From Nannocystis bainbridge (GTDB lineage Bacteria; Myxococcota_A; Polyangia; Nannocystales; Nannocystaceae): a DNA stretch of 64,000 bases. Position 1 is the first letter of the stretch, and every line of letters begins with the position of its first letter. The position numbers and the translations under genes are program-made. The notes beneath the pieces were generated by a model, which searched no databases, was not told where the DNA came from, and was given only the letters and a program-made list of their open reading frames with translations. Of the stretch, positions 38,704-46,596 are shown in pieces. The stretch spans positions 2,790,001-2,854,000 of the forward strand of contig NZ_JAQNDL010000003.1 of NCBI RefSeq assembly GCF_028368995.1, in the 5' to 3' direction.

Positions 38704-39249
38704 TCATGATTCGCCTGTCAGCACCGCGCGCAGCGCTCGTCGGGCCTTGAACAGCCGGGATTTCACCGTGCCCGGCGGGATCGCCAGCACCTCGGCGATC
38801 TCCGCGATCGAGAGGTCATCCAAAAAGCACAGCGTCAGCACCTCGCGGTCGACCGGCGGCAGGCGGGCCAGCCCGGCGTAGACCTGCTCGGCGTCCGCCC
38901 AGCGCTCCAGCGGATCGTCCTCGTCGACCGGCTCCGGTGCGTCGGTCGCGGTGCGCTCGCGTTCGGCGTAGCGGCCGCGCAGGTGGCTCATCAGCGTATT
39001 GCGGGCGATCGCGTACAGCCACTGCGGCAGGCGCCCTGGCTCGCGCAGGCGATCGATCCGCGAGAGCACGGCCACCCACACCTCCTGCATCACCTGCCAC
39101 GCCGCCTCCTCCTCGGCCAGCATGCGGCGGACGTAGAAGAACAGGCGCGGCTCCCACACGCGCACCAGCTCGGCCAGCGCAGCGGGCTCGCCTCGCCGGC
39201 AGCGGAGCGCCAGCAGTTCATGACGGATACGGTCGTTCTCGCGGCTCAT
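38704..39249 (-). CDS. ECF-type sigma factor
   Basis: 181 residues. Region 2: RLFFYVRRMLAEEEAAWQVM ... EVWVAVLSRIDRLREPGRLP ... WLYAIARNTLMSHLRG. Region 4: LARLPPVDREVLTLCFLDDL ... IAEIAEVLAIPPGTVKSRLF. The linker is acidic. Co-transcribed with the downstream four-TM protein, which probably controls it at the membrane. Confidence 0.9.
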   Translation of the reverse strand: MSRENDRIRHELLALRCRRGEPAALAELVRVWEPRLFFYVRRMLAEEEAAWQVMQEVWVAVLSRIDRLREPGRLPQWLYAIARNTLMSHLRGRYAERERTATDAPEPVDEDDPLERWADAEQVYAGLARLPPVDREVLTLCFLDDLSIAEIAEVLAIPPGTVKSRLFKARRALRAVLTGES

Positions 39250-40046
39250 CGGTGCTCGTCCCGGTACAGTCGCCGACCCCGGGCCCCCGGTTCACGCCCG
39301 GGTGAAAATTTCTCACAGGGCCTCGTTGCGGGCCCCTGGCGCCGGTATTTCCCGGGCAGGGGACCCCGCGCAGCACGCGTGCCCCCGGGCGACGTCCCCG
39401 GTTCGAGGGATGCGTCCGCCTCGACCTCGCTACCCGCGGCCGCGAGGGTCCGGTCGGCTCCGAGCTCGTCCCGACCTGGCCCTTCAGACATCTATACATT
39501 CACCCAGCGGCGCGCCGGTCGCCGCGCGGCGGGTGCGACGAATGTCCCACCGGCGGTCACTCGCGGCCCGCCCTCACCCCGTGTATGACCACTACCCTCA
39601 ATGACCATACCGTCGAATCACGACAGCCCGGCGAACGCTCCTGCCCGTGCGCGGCGGGCTCCGGGGCCGCCGCGGGCGCGCCGCTTGTCCAATGAATCCA
39701 GCCAGTTCCCCCGCCACGCCGCGCGGCGGCCCGGACGCGGCCCGCGGCGCGGCGTCCGGTCCTCGCGGCGCGGCGGGCGATGCACGCCAATCACTATGTC
39801 TATTGTGTAGCGCGTTACATCCTGGCGGACCGCGGCGGGAATTCGCGGCTGCGCGGGCTCGTCCGGCGATCGGTCGGCACCCATGATTTCACCGGTCTAT
39901 TCGCGTCTCGGCCGCGCGGCGACGGCCCCGCGCGGCCGCTTCCGGCCATACGTCGCCATTGCTCGCCTGCGCGACGCCATCATCCTTCGAATCGGAGCGG
40001 CCGCGGGGCTCCACCCGCCGTCCTCCGCAAGAAAGGATTTGCTACC
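39250..40046. other. Gene-free region
   Basis: About 800 bp between a divergent sigma operon and the Asp-rich secreted protein. No credible coding frame was found. It contains a diverged palindromic unit pair at 39474-39500 (ACCTGGCCCTTCAG, ACATCTATACATTC) and otherwise no recognised structure. Promoters for both flanking genes must lie here. Confidence 0.4.
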
Positions 40047-40646
40047 ATGTCTCGCAACATTCTCATGTTGGCCCCTGCGCTCGCGTTCGCTCTGCCGTTC
40101 GTCACCTCCCAGCCGACGATGGCGCGTCCCCTGGCCACCCCGGCCCCCGAGACGCTGTGGGGCGGCCACGACGACGATGATGACGACGACGACCACGGGG
40201 GCGACGACGTGATCGGCCTGCTGGTCTGCTTCGAGGCGCAGATCGTGCTCGGGGAGGAGAACCGCGCCCTCTCGTGCGACCTCGTCGAGGGCCCGCAGTG
40301 CCTCTCCAACTGCACCGCCGAGGCGGTCGCCCCGCTGTGCGCCTCGGAGATCGCCACCCGCGCCCGCGGCGGTGACTTCGCCTCCTGTCAGGAGGAGCGC
40401 CTGGCCGCCTGCCGCAGTCAATGCGAGACCGGCGGCGCCGCCTTCTGCCACGAGGGCGCGGCCCTCGAGGCCCGCGACGGCAAGCACGACGACGACGACG
40501 ACGACAACGACGACAACAACCACAAGGACGACGACGACGATGACGACGACATCCAGTCGAACATCGACATCCACGAGGAGGACGGCCTGATCTTCATCGA
40601 CATCGAGATCTGCCTCGACCTCATGATCGACCCCGACCGGCTCTGA
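40047..40646 (+). CDS. Secreted Asp-rich, Cys-rich protein
   Basis: 199 residues, ATG at 40047 with GAAAGGA upstream. Signal peptide APALAFALPFVTSQPTMA, then two polyacidic tracts (eight Asp near residue 45; a longer Asp/Asn/His/Lys tract near 145-170) flanking a Cys-rich central domain with eight or so Cys (LVCFEAQIVL, CDLVEGPQCLSNC, CRSQCETGGAAFC). Such acidic tracts bind divalent cations. It ends with a strand-rich tail (GLIFIDIEICLDLM). The family is unknown. A hairpin separates it from the convergent esterase. Confidence 0.75.
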   Translation: MSRNILMLAPALAFALPFVTSQPTMARPLATPAPETLWGGHDDDDDDDDHGGDDVIGLLVCFEAQIVLGEENRALSCDLVEGPQCLSNCTAEAVAPLCASEIATRARGGDFASCQEERLAACRSQCETGGAAFCHEGAALEARDGKHDDDDDDNDDNNHKDDDDDDDDIQSNIDIHEEDGLIFIDIEICLDLMIDPDRL

Positions 40647-40667
40647 TCGGCGCAGCGCCCAGCGCCT

Positions 40668-40698
40668 GGCCGCGATCGGCGCTTCGCCGGTCGCGGCC
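40668..40698. terminator. Long hairpin between convergent genes
   Basis: GGCCGCGA / TCGCGGCC outer stem continuing into CGGCG / CGCCG with loop CTT (about 13-14 bp in total). It lies between genes ending at 40646 and 40707. Confidence 0.6.
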
Positions 40699-40706
40699 CC
40701 TTCGCG

Positions 40707-41810
40707 TCACAGGCCCTGCACGAACTCCCAGATCCGCTGGCCGCCGAACAGCGGCCAGCCGTGGGTGGTGTCGTCGTAACCACCCTCGCTGTGCTCGCAC
40801 CACACCACCGGCGCGCCGGGATCGCAGCCCTGGTACGCCGCGCAAGCGTGGCTCTCGGGCTCGGCCTCGACCGCGGCGTGGACCTCGGCGATCGTCGGCA
40901 CCGTGTCCTCACCGCAGCCGTCGCGCTCGCGCCAGAAATCGCGCGCCTGCTCGCCGTTGTCGAACGGTACGTGCACGTCGGCGATCCCGTGGATCACCAG
41001 CGCCGCGACCTTGTCGACGCAGCCGTCCTTCTCGGGCAAGTAGCCAGCCACCGGCGCTATCGCCAGCAGCCGGTCGCCGAACCGACAGCCGAGGATGTTG
41101 ACAAAATGCGCGCCCGAGCTGGTGCCGGCGGCGAACACCCGCGCCTCGTCGACACAATACTCGCCGACCATGCGATCGAGCACCGCCGTGAAGAACTCGG
41201 CGTTGATCTCGCGCTCGCCGTCGCCTTCCCAGCCGGTCCCGCCGAGCGACGTCATGTAGATCAGGATCGCGTGCTCCTGCATCGCCGCCTGAAACCCGGC
41301 GCAATCACCGTCCTGACAATTGGGCCCGGTGCGGTTGCGACCGTGGAAGGCGAAGCCGAGCGGATACGGCGTATTGGGATCGTAGTTGGGAGGCAGCGAC
41401 ACGATGTACTGCCCCGATTGACCCTGCACCGAGATCTTGTGCGCCCCGCTCGACGGATTCATCGCACCACAGCCCGCGCTGCCGACCGGCTCGATGGGGC
41501 CCGTCGTCGTGCTCGGATCGGTGGTCGTCGTGCTCGCTTCGGTCGTCGGCTCCCCGGTCGTCGGCTCCCCGGTCGTCGGCGCGCCGGTCGTGCCCGCGTC
41601 CGTGCTCGTCGAGGCCGCGGCGGTCGTCCCGCCGGTGGTCGTGCTGGCCTCGCCGGTGGGCCCGCCGGTGCTCGTCGACGCGTCCGTCGTGCCCGTCGTG
41701 GTCGCCACGCCCGTCGCGTCGGTGTCACCGCCGCCGCCGCCCGAGCAGCCGCCGATCGCCCCGACCGCCAGCCACCCCACCCACCACAGATCGCGCAATC
41801 CGAGGATCAT
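40707..41810 (-). CDS. PHB-depolymerase/LpqC-like esterase lipoprotein
   Basis: 367 residues from the ATG at 41810 (signal LAVGAIGGC, lipid Cys22), with a Thr/Ser/Gly linker (25-95). Esterase domain of the polyhydroxybutyrate-depolymerase/feruloyl-esterase group: oxyanion region PYPLGFAFHGRN, nucleophile elbow AAGTSSGAHFVNIL, Asp in LVIHGIADVHVPF and His in DDTTHGWPLFGG. All triad residues are present, so it should be active outside the cell on ester polymers or glycosylated phenolic esters. A Cys-rich disulfide pattern supports secretion. Confidence 0.88.
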   Translation of the reverse strand: MILGLRDLWWVGWLAVGAIGGCSGGGGGDTDATGVATTTGTTDASTSTGGPTGEASTTTGGTTAAASTSTDAGTTGAPTTGEPTTGEPTTEASTTTTDPSTTTGPIEPVGSAGCGAMNPSSGAHKISVQGQSGQYIVSLPPNYDPNTPYPLGFAFHGRNRTGPNCQDGDCAGFQAAMQEHAILIYMTSLGGTGWEGDGEREINAEFFTAVLDRMVGEYCVDEARVFAAGTSSGAHFVNILGCRFGDRLLAIAPVAGYLPEKDGCVDKVAALVIHGIADVHVPFDNGEQARDFWRERDGCGEDTVPTIAEVHAAVEAEPESHACAAYQGCDPGAPVVWCEHSEGGYDDTTHGWPLFGGQRIWEFVQGL

Positions 41811-41904
41811 GGGCCACGCTACCAAATCCGCGGCGGTCCGGCGAATCGACGCGGCGCGTTCTCGATCGGTCGACACCCTGCGGCGAATCGGCGACCCTCG
41901 GCGC

Positions 41905-42735
41905 ATGCGCGATCCTCGAGAGGTCTCACGCTCGGACGCCGCGGCGATGGGGGCAGAGGCCCTGAAGGTCTGTCACGCCGGTCGATACACCGCGCCCTCG
42001 GGCCGGGTCGTCGCGCTGGATGATCCGATCGCCCGCGCGATCGCCGGGACCACCGACATCCCGCCCGACCTCGACCTCGACCTCGCGCCGGGCGGCGACC
42101 GGCCCGTGCGCTTCGAGGTCGTCAATGTCAGCACTCTGGTCGCCGCGCGCCGGCTCCACGACGCCGGCCGCGACGTCGTCGCCCTCAACTTCGCCTCCGC
42201 GCGCCGCCCGGGCGGCGGCTTCCTGTCGGGCGCGCGGGCCCAGGAGGAGTCGCTGTGCCGCGCCTCCGCGCTCTTCGTATGTCTCGAAGGCCAGGCGATG
42301 TACCGCCACCACGACGGCTGGCAGGACGCGATGCACGGCGACCGTATGGTCCATTCGCCGGCGGTCCCGGTGTTTCGCGGCGACCACGGCCCGCTGCTCG
42401 AGCAGCCGTGGCCCTGCGGCTTCATCACCGCCGCCGCGCCCAACCGCAACGCCCTGCGCCGCCACGCCCCCGAGCGCGAGCCGGAGCTGCCGCGAGTGTT
42501 CGCCGCCCGCATCGCCCGCGTGCTCGCGGTCGCCGCCCGCGCCGGCCACGACGCCGTGGTCCTCGGCGCCTGGGGCTGCGGCGCGTTCGGCTGCGACCCC
42601 GAGCTCGTCGCCGAGCAGTTCCACGCCGCCCTGTCCGGCCCGTTCCGCGGCACCTTCGCGCACGTCGTGTTCGCCGTCCTCGACACCAGCCCCGAGCGCC
42701 GCACCATCGCCCCGTTCGAGCGCCGGTTTACATGA
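41905..42735 (+). CDS. Microbial poly(ADP-ribose) glycohydrolase-like protein (TIGR02452 type)
   Basis: 276 residues from the ATG at 41905. Macrodomain-type PARG: VVALNFASARRPGGGFLSGA with the GGG loop (103-105) followed by RAQEESLCRAS, the QEE catalytic signature (113-115), and late motifs VVLGAWGCGAFGCDPELVAE and FRGTFAHVVFAVLD. Members remove ADP-ribose from modified targets. It is convergent with a NADAR-like gene at 42777, separated only by a palindromic array. Catalytic Glu residues are intact, so activity is likely. Confidence 0.88.
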   Translation: MRDPREVSRSDAAAMGAEALKVCHAGRYTAPSGRVVALDDPIARAIAGTTDIPPDLDLDLAPGGDRPVRFEVVNVSTLVAARRLHDAGRDVVALNFASARRPGGGFLSGARAQEESLCRASALFVCLEGQAMYRHHDGWQDAMHGDRMVHSPAVPVFRGDHGPLLEQPWPCGFITAAAPNRNALRRHAPEREPELPRVFAARIARVLAVAARAGHDAVVLGAWGCGAFGCDPELVAEQFHAALSGPFRGTFAHVVFAVLDTSPERRTIAPFERRFT

Positions 42736-42776
42736 CCGATAGGACATGTCTACATGAACATGTCCTATCGTTCATC
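42730..42776. repeat. 14-bp-period palindromic array, 4 units
   Basis: Cores at 42731, 42745 and 42759, with a partial one at 42773, exact 14-bp steps. Units ACATGACCGATAGG, ACATGTCTACATGA and ACATGTCCTATCGT. It fills the whole gap between two convergent genes and overlaps the PARG stop. Confidence 0.85.
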
Positions 42777-43409
42777 TCATGATCTTCTGGCCCCGATCCT
42801 GAATCGCAGCACCATCAGCGCCAGCGGCATGTAGCGCCCGAGCACCAGCGCGTTCGGCGGCCCCATGTAGAGCAGCGACATCCCGGTGGCCAGCAGCGCC
42901 TCGCGCACGGGCGGGTTGGCCTTCAGCTTGGCCTCGGTCGCGCGCGCGATCAGCACCCCGTGCTCGACCGAATTGACCGCGATCTCCTCGCCGCGCCAGC
43001 GGAACGTCCGGCGCCCGCCGGTGCCGAAGCGCCGCCTCTCCGCCGTGTCCGCCGCCACCGCCGCCCGGGCCGGCGAGTCCTCCTCCAGCTTCAAGCATTG
43101 ATGAAAGCAGCTCACGCTGCAGCACGCGAGCCCGTCGAGCACGAACGGCGCCGGCCATTCGCTGGACAGCGGCGACATGGAGATCATGTGATTGACCGGC
43201 CGCCGCTGCGCGGCCCGCCACGCCTCGTACGCGCGCGCGTCCAGCTTCAGCGCGTGGGCCTCGTGCCGGGCCGCGTGCGCGTCCGCGACCGTCGCTCGCC
43301 GGCCCAGGTAGAGCAGCCCCTCGAGCTCCGGATCGTCGGGGTCGATCGCCCGACAGACATCCTCGACGCCGCGACCCCTCAGCAGCTCTCGCAGCGGTGG
43401 CGCGCCCAT
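42777..43409 (-). CDS. NADAR-like protein (diverged)
   Basis: 210 residues from the ATG at 43409. Residues 76-108 (ISMSPLSSEWPAPFVLDG, then LACCSVSCFHQCLKL) match the NADAR opening 'LSNFYPAPFxLDG--Y-SVEH-yQ--K', and 148-191 (EHGVLIARATEAKLKANPPV ... REALLATG ... LGR) match its closing helix and LLATG motif. The canonical SVEH is SVSC here, so activity is uncertain. NADAR enzymes remove ADP-ribose from guanine. The convergent partner is a PARG-like enzyme. An N-terminal 70-residue extension is unassigned. Confidence 0.6.
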   Translation of the reverse strand: MGAPPLRELLRGRGVEDVCRAIDPDDPELEGLLYLGRRATVADAHAARHEAHALKLDARAYEAWRAAQRRPVNHMISMSPLSSEWPAPFVLDGLACCSVSCFHQCLKLEEDSPARAAVAADTAERRRFGTGGRRTFRWRGEEIAVNSVEHGVLIARATEAKLKANPPVREALLATGMSLLYMGPPNALVLGRYMPLALMVLRFRIGARRS

Positions 43410-43464
43410 CGGTCGACTATACGCCGCGTCGTGGGGCCCCGTGATTTCCTGTTACCCTCGGTTC

Positions 43465-44745
43465 ATGCGTGTCCGCGCCGCCTGTCGCCGCTCGTGCCTC
43501 ACCGGCGCGCTCGTGCTCCTCGCGTGCAGCGCGAGCCCACCGCCCGCGAGCGACCCGCCGCCCGTGCGCGCCGGGGTCCCGGCCGCGCCCGAACCTGCGC
43601 CGCCCGAATCAGCCGAATCTCCGCCCGCGCCCGCGAACAACCCTGCGGCGATCGCCGGCCCGCTCGACTACGCCGTGATCGACGGCGGCGTGCTCGTCGT
43701 GTGGTCGCGCCACGACGGCGACGCCAGCGAGATCGTCGCCCAGCGCCTGGACCCGCGCGGCCAGCCGCTCGCGCCGCCCCGGCACGTCCTGCGCAGCGAG
43801 GGCGAGATCGTCGACCTCGAGCTCAGCCACGCCCGGGGTCACGCGTGGATCGCCTACGTCGCCGAGCTCGACGCCGAGACGGCGAGCGGGCTGCTCGGCG
43901 TCATCGGGCTCGCGGGCGACCTCACCGTCTCACGCACGCACGTCCTCGATCGCTTCACCGCCGTGGCCCTGTCCGCCTGGGGTGGTTCGCGCGTGCGGGT
44001 GCAGGCGCAGGGGCCCGAAGCCGCCGTGGTCGCCTCGATCGGCGACCCGGTCATCTGCCGCGATCGCGTGCTCCGGCGCGACCGTCCGTGCCCCGGCTAT
44101 CACCTGTTCGGCGTGCGCGGCGACGGCTTCGATCGCGTCGCCAGCGTCGGCGTCGACGGCGGTCAGGCCGACATGGGCCGCCTCGTCGATGTCGGCGCCG
44201 GCGTCCTCCTCGACGTCTGGGCCTGGCACGGCGGCCCCACCCACGCCGACCTCTACCTGCCACGTGGCGCCACCGCGGCGCGTAAGCCGAAGTTCCGCCG
44301 CGTCGCCTGCCGTCCCCCGTTCCGCCGCGATTTCGACGGCGAGGCGCTGGTCTCGTGGTGCGCCAGCGATGACCTCGAAGCAGACTGCCAGGGCGACCCC
44401 CAGGGCTGCGCCCAGATCCACCTCGTCACCCTCGCCGACCGCGTCCTTACCCCGCGCACGGGCCAGCCCGGCGTCCCGATCACCGGCCAGGCGCTCCGCT
44501 GCAGCGGCGGTCGGCCCGTCCTCGACCTCACCTGGCAGGGCGGCTCGCGGCGGTTCGACCCGCAGGCCCCCGGCGCCGACCTCGACCTCCGGCTCGAGCT
44601 CGGCGTGTGGACCGGCGAGCTCGGCCTGCAGATCGCCGAGGACGGCCAGCTCACCCGCCTCCGCTGCGGCCCTGACGATCGCCTCGCGCGCGACCCCGAG
44701 CCCGCCGCTCCGCTCGACCTCGGCGCTGTCGCGACACCGCCGTGA
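43465..44745 (+). CDS. Lipoprotein of unknown function
   Basis: 426 residues from the ATG at 43465 (signal GALVLLAC, lipid Cys21), with a Pro/Glu/Ala linker (24-60). The body reads as repeated beta-strands of a propeller-like fold (YAVIDGGVLVVWSRHDGDAS, GHAWIAYVAELDAE, DVGAGVLLDVWAWHGG). Several Cys near the C-terminal third (CRPPFRRDF, SWCASDDLEADCQGDPQGC) suggest disulfides. No enzyme motif was seen. It is convergent with tspO across a palindromic array. Confidence 0.72.
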   Translation: MRVRAACRRSCLTGALVLLACSASPPPASDPPPVRAGVPAAPEPAPPESAESPPAPANNPAAIAGPLDYAVIDGGVLVVWSRHDGDASEIVAQRLDPRGQPLAPPRHVLRSEGEIVDLELSHARGHAWIAYVAELDAETASGLLGVIGLAGDLTVSRTHVLDRFTAVALSAWGGSRVRVQAQGPEAAVVASIGDPVICRDRVLRRDRPCPGYHLFGVRGDGFDRVASVGVDGGQADMGRLVDVGAGVLLDVWAWHGGPTHADLYLPRGATAARKPKFRRVACRPPFRRDFDGEALVSWCASDDLEADCQGDPQGCAQIHLVTLADRVLTPRTGQPGVPITGQALRCSGGRPVLDLTWQGGSRRFDPQAPGADLDLRLELGVWTGELGLQIAEDGQLTRLRCGPDDRLARDPEPAAPLDLGAVATPP

Positions 44746-44790
44746 ATGTCTCTAAGGACATACCCCTTCGGACATGTCCTCGAAGCCAGC
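44744..44790. repeat. 14-bp-period palindromic array, 3-4 units
   Basis: Cores at 44745 (AATG), 44759 and 44773, with a degenerate one at 44787. It contains an exact GGACATGTCC at 44770-44779. It lies between convergent genes ending at 44745 and 44803. Confidence 0.8.
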
Positions 44791-44802
44791 TCGTTCGCCG
44801 GC

Positions 44803-45276
44803 TCAGCGGTTGAGGTGCCAGATCGCCGCGTTCAGGGCGAACGCGAACGTCAGCCACAGCAGGTGCGGGACCTGCAGCATCCCCGCCGCCGGGCGGACCC
44901 TCCAGAACGCGCGGATCATCGACACCAGCGCGAACCACTGCACGCCGATGCACACCAGCGACAGGTCGGGCCGGTGGAGGCCGAAGAACAGCGGGGACCA
45001 GGCCGCATTGAGCATCAGGTTGAGCAGGAACAGCGCGATCGCCCACGGCACCAGCGGGTGCTTGTCCTTGCGCGCGACCAGGTAGATGCTGAGGCCCATC
45101 GAAGCGTACAGCGCCGTCCACACCGGGCCGAACACCGCGTCGGGCGGGGTCCAGTCGGGCTTCGTCAGGCGGTGGTACCAGCGGTCGGGCCCGAAGAAGA
45201 TCCCGGTCGTCGCGGGCACGTAGGCCAAGCCGATCCAGAACAGCAGGCTCAGGGGTGAAAATCGGCGGTGCTGCAT
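44803..45276 (-). CDS. tspO: TspO/MBR family membrane protein
   Basis: 157 residues from the ATG at 45276. Five-helix tryptophan-rich sensory protein: RLTKPDWTPPDAVFGPVWTA (helix 2 entry), LFLLNLMLNAAWSPLFFGL and LVSMIRAFWRVRPAAGMLQVPHL... with the family's W-x-x-x-F and P-Y/H-L-W endings. TspO proteins bind and degrade porphyrins or modulate stress responses. No partner gene is nearby. Confidence 0.92.
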   Translation of the reverse strand: MQHRRFSPLSLLFWIGLAYVPATTGIFFGPDRWYHRLTKPDWTPPDAVFGPVWTALYASMGLSIYLVARKDKHPLVPWAIALFLLNLMLNAAWSPLFFGLHRPDLSLVCIGVQWFALVSMIRAFWRVRPAAGMLQVPHLLWLTFAFALNAAIWHLNR

Positions 45277-45376
45277 GGTCGCAAGATTGAGGGGGATCGG
45301 CATCTGCGGCAACTCGCGGCGGGCGCGATGCAGACGATCGCCGCGCCTCGCTCGAGCTCGCCGCCTCGCGGCGCCC

Positions 45377-45904
45377 TCAGCCGTCGTGCCACTCGGCCAG
45401 CGTGTTCAGCAGCGCCTCGGTGAAGCAGGCCGTGGGCGCGTCGCGCATGCGTATGAACGGGAACTCGCGCACGTTCGCGTGGCGGAGCGTCCCCGCCTCG
45501 TCGAGGAACAGCGCGCTGCCGAAGGGCAGCGGGTTACCGACCTCGACCACCGGGATCCACGCCTGCAGCGCCTCGCCGTTCGCGCGCGCCGTCGCGTCGA
45601 CCTCCGGCAGCGAGCGCCAGGTCGTCTCGACGTACTCGGCGACCGCACGACGCGCCGCCTCGATCGTGCGGCGCTCACCGTCCTCGGCCGCCAGCGTCGT
45701 CACCGAGTTGGTGGCGATCCAGCCGTACTGCTGCAGGAACTCGGCCAGGCTCGGCGGCAGCGCGCATCCGAGCCGCTGCTGCAGCGCCGCGATCGCCCCC
45801 GGCAGCGCGCCGGCCGGCGCCCGTCGCAGTCGCACATGCTTCGAGAGCCACGCGAGCGCCGCCTCGACGCTGTCGCGCGGCATCGCCTCCTCGTCCTCGT
45901 CCAT
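45377..45904 (-). CDS. SMI1/KNR4 (SUKH) family protein, coupled to RebB genes
   Basis: 175 residues; ATG at 45904 shares its first base with the TGA of the upstream RebB-like gene (TGATG), implying translational coupling. SUKH landmarks: ALPGAIAALQQRLGCALPPS followed by LAEFLQQYGW (about 35-62), VVEVGNPLPFGSALFLDEAG (about 120-140) and a closing helix FTEALLNTLAEW. SUKH proteins often act as immunity or adaptor proteins to polymorphic toxins. Its place at the end of an R-body operon suggests a protective or regulatory role; this is inference. Confidence 0.72.
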   Translation of the reverse strand: MDEDEEAMPRDSVEAALAWLSKHVRLRRAPAGALPGAIAALQQRLGCALPPSLAEFLQQYGWIATNSVTTLAAEDGERRTIEAARRAVAEYVETTWRSLPEVDATARANGEALQAWIPVVEVGNPLPFGSALFLDEAGTLRHANVREFPFIRMRDAPTACFTEALLNTLAEWHDG

Positions 45905-46299
45905 CACTCGCCGCGGCCCGCCAGCACCCGCGCCGCCGCCTGGGTCGCGACCGCCTGGCCGAGCAGGTTCAGGTGCTGCTGGGCCGTCACCGCGTTGAAC
46001 AGCGCCAGCGCGATCGCCTGCGTCGCCACCTGGTAGAGCGCCGCGCGAGCCAGGCCCGTCGGGTCGTCCGCGGCGTCCTGTGAAGGTGAACTTTCGGACA
46101 TGTCCGCAGGAGCAGGCATCGCGATCACCGACGGGGCGATCGCCGGCATGTCGACCCCGCCGGCCGCCGCGAGGGCGACGATGCCGTGGCGCTGAGCCGC
46201 CAGGACCGAGTCGAACTGCGCCAGCACCTGCGCCACCGTCGAGGTCACCGTCGCCGCCGCCCTGGCGAACGCCTCCGCCTCGTCGCGCGCGGCCGTCAC
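45904..46299 (-). CDS. Second RebB-like protein
   Basis: 131 residues; GTG at 46299 overlaps the TGA of rebB (GTGA). The N-terminal 50 residues are a long Ala-rich helix (AFARAAATVTSTVAQVLAQF), then a Pro/Ser/Asp linker, then a RebB-type helix (ARAALYQVATQAIALALFNA ... VTAQQHLNLLGQAVATQAAA) equivalent to the core of the upstream gene but lacking the QITDSV opening. A palindromic repeat unit (46096-46118) encodes part of the linker, so the reading frame tolerates it. Confidence 0.65.
   Translation of the reverse strand: MTAARDEAEAFARAAATVTSTVAQVLAQFDSVLAAQRHGIVALAAAGGVDMPAIAPSVIAMPAPADMSESSPSQDAADDPTGLARAALYQVATQAIALALFNAVTAQQHLNLLGQAVATQAAARVLAGRGE
46096..46118. repeat. Palindromic unit inside the RebB-like gene
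   Basis: Perfect 12-bp palindrome CGGACATGTCCG (core 46099) followed by a degenerate CAGG core at 46113, 14 bp on. It lies within the linker-coding part of the second RebB-like gene. Confidence 0.6.
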
Positions 46300-46577
46300 T
46301 TCGTCGCCCCGGCGCTCGCGGTGTCGATCGAGTACAGCAGCGCCACGCCCTGGGTCGTGGCAGCCTGGGCGAGCGTGTTCAGCTGCTGCTGGGCCGCCAC
46401 CGCGTTCTGGTACGCCAGCCCGGTCGCGTGGGCCATCGTCTGAAACAGCGTGCCCATCGCCAGCGCCGGCGAGTCGGCGAGGACCTTGGCGTTGGCCTGG
46501 CTGACGGAGTCGGTGATCTGCTCGTTGACGGCGGTGGAGTCGGTGATCTGCGCGTTGACGGCGGTCTCGGTGGCCAT
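46296..46577 (-). CDS. rebB: RebB-family R-body structural protein
   Basis: 93 residues with AGGAG before the ATG. Full-length match to the RebB 'killing trait' family: VNAQITDSTAVNEQITDSVS (about 7-26, with the QITDSV motif duplicated), ALAMGTLFQTMAHATGLAYQ (39-58), NAVAAQQQLNTLAQAATTQG followed by VALLYSIDTASAG. R-bodies are coiled proteinaceous ribbons that extend explosively at low pH and were first known from Caedibacter kappa particles. Nineteen bp follow the stop of the Cys-rich lipoprotein upstream, and the next gene overlaps by 4 bp, so this is the middle of an operon. RebA/RebC/RebD homologues are not seen. Confidence 0.85.
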   Translation of the reverse strand: MATETAVNAQITDSTAVNEQITDSVSQANAKVLADSPALAMGTLFQTMAHATGLAYQNAVAAQQQLNTLAQAATTQGVALLYSIDTASAGATK

Positions 46578-46596
46578 GGCTCTCCTGTCCTTCGGG

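Noticed and set aside
44770..44779. GGACATGTCC fits the p53 half-site consensus
   Set aside because: Bacteria have no p53. The match is a coincidence of palindromic structure and gives no clue to the binding protein.
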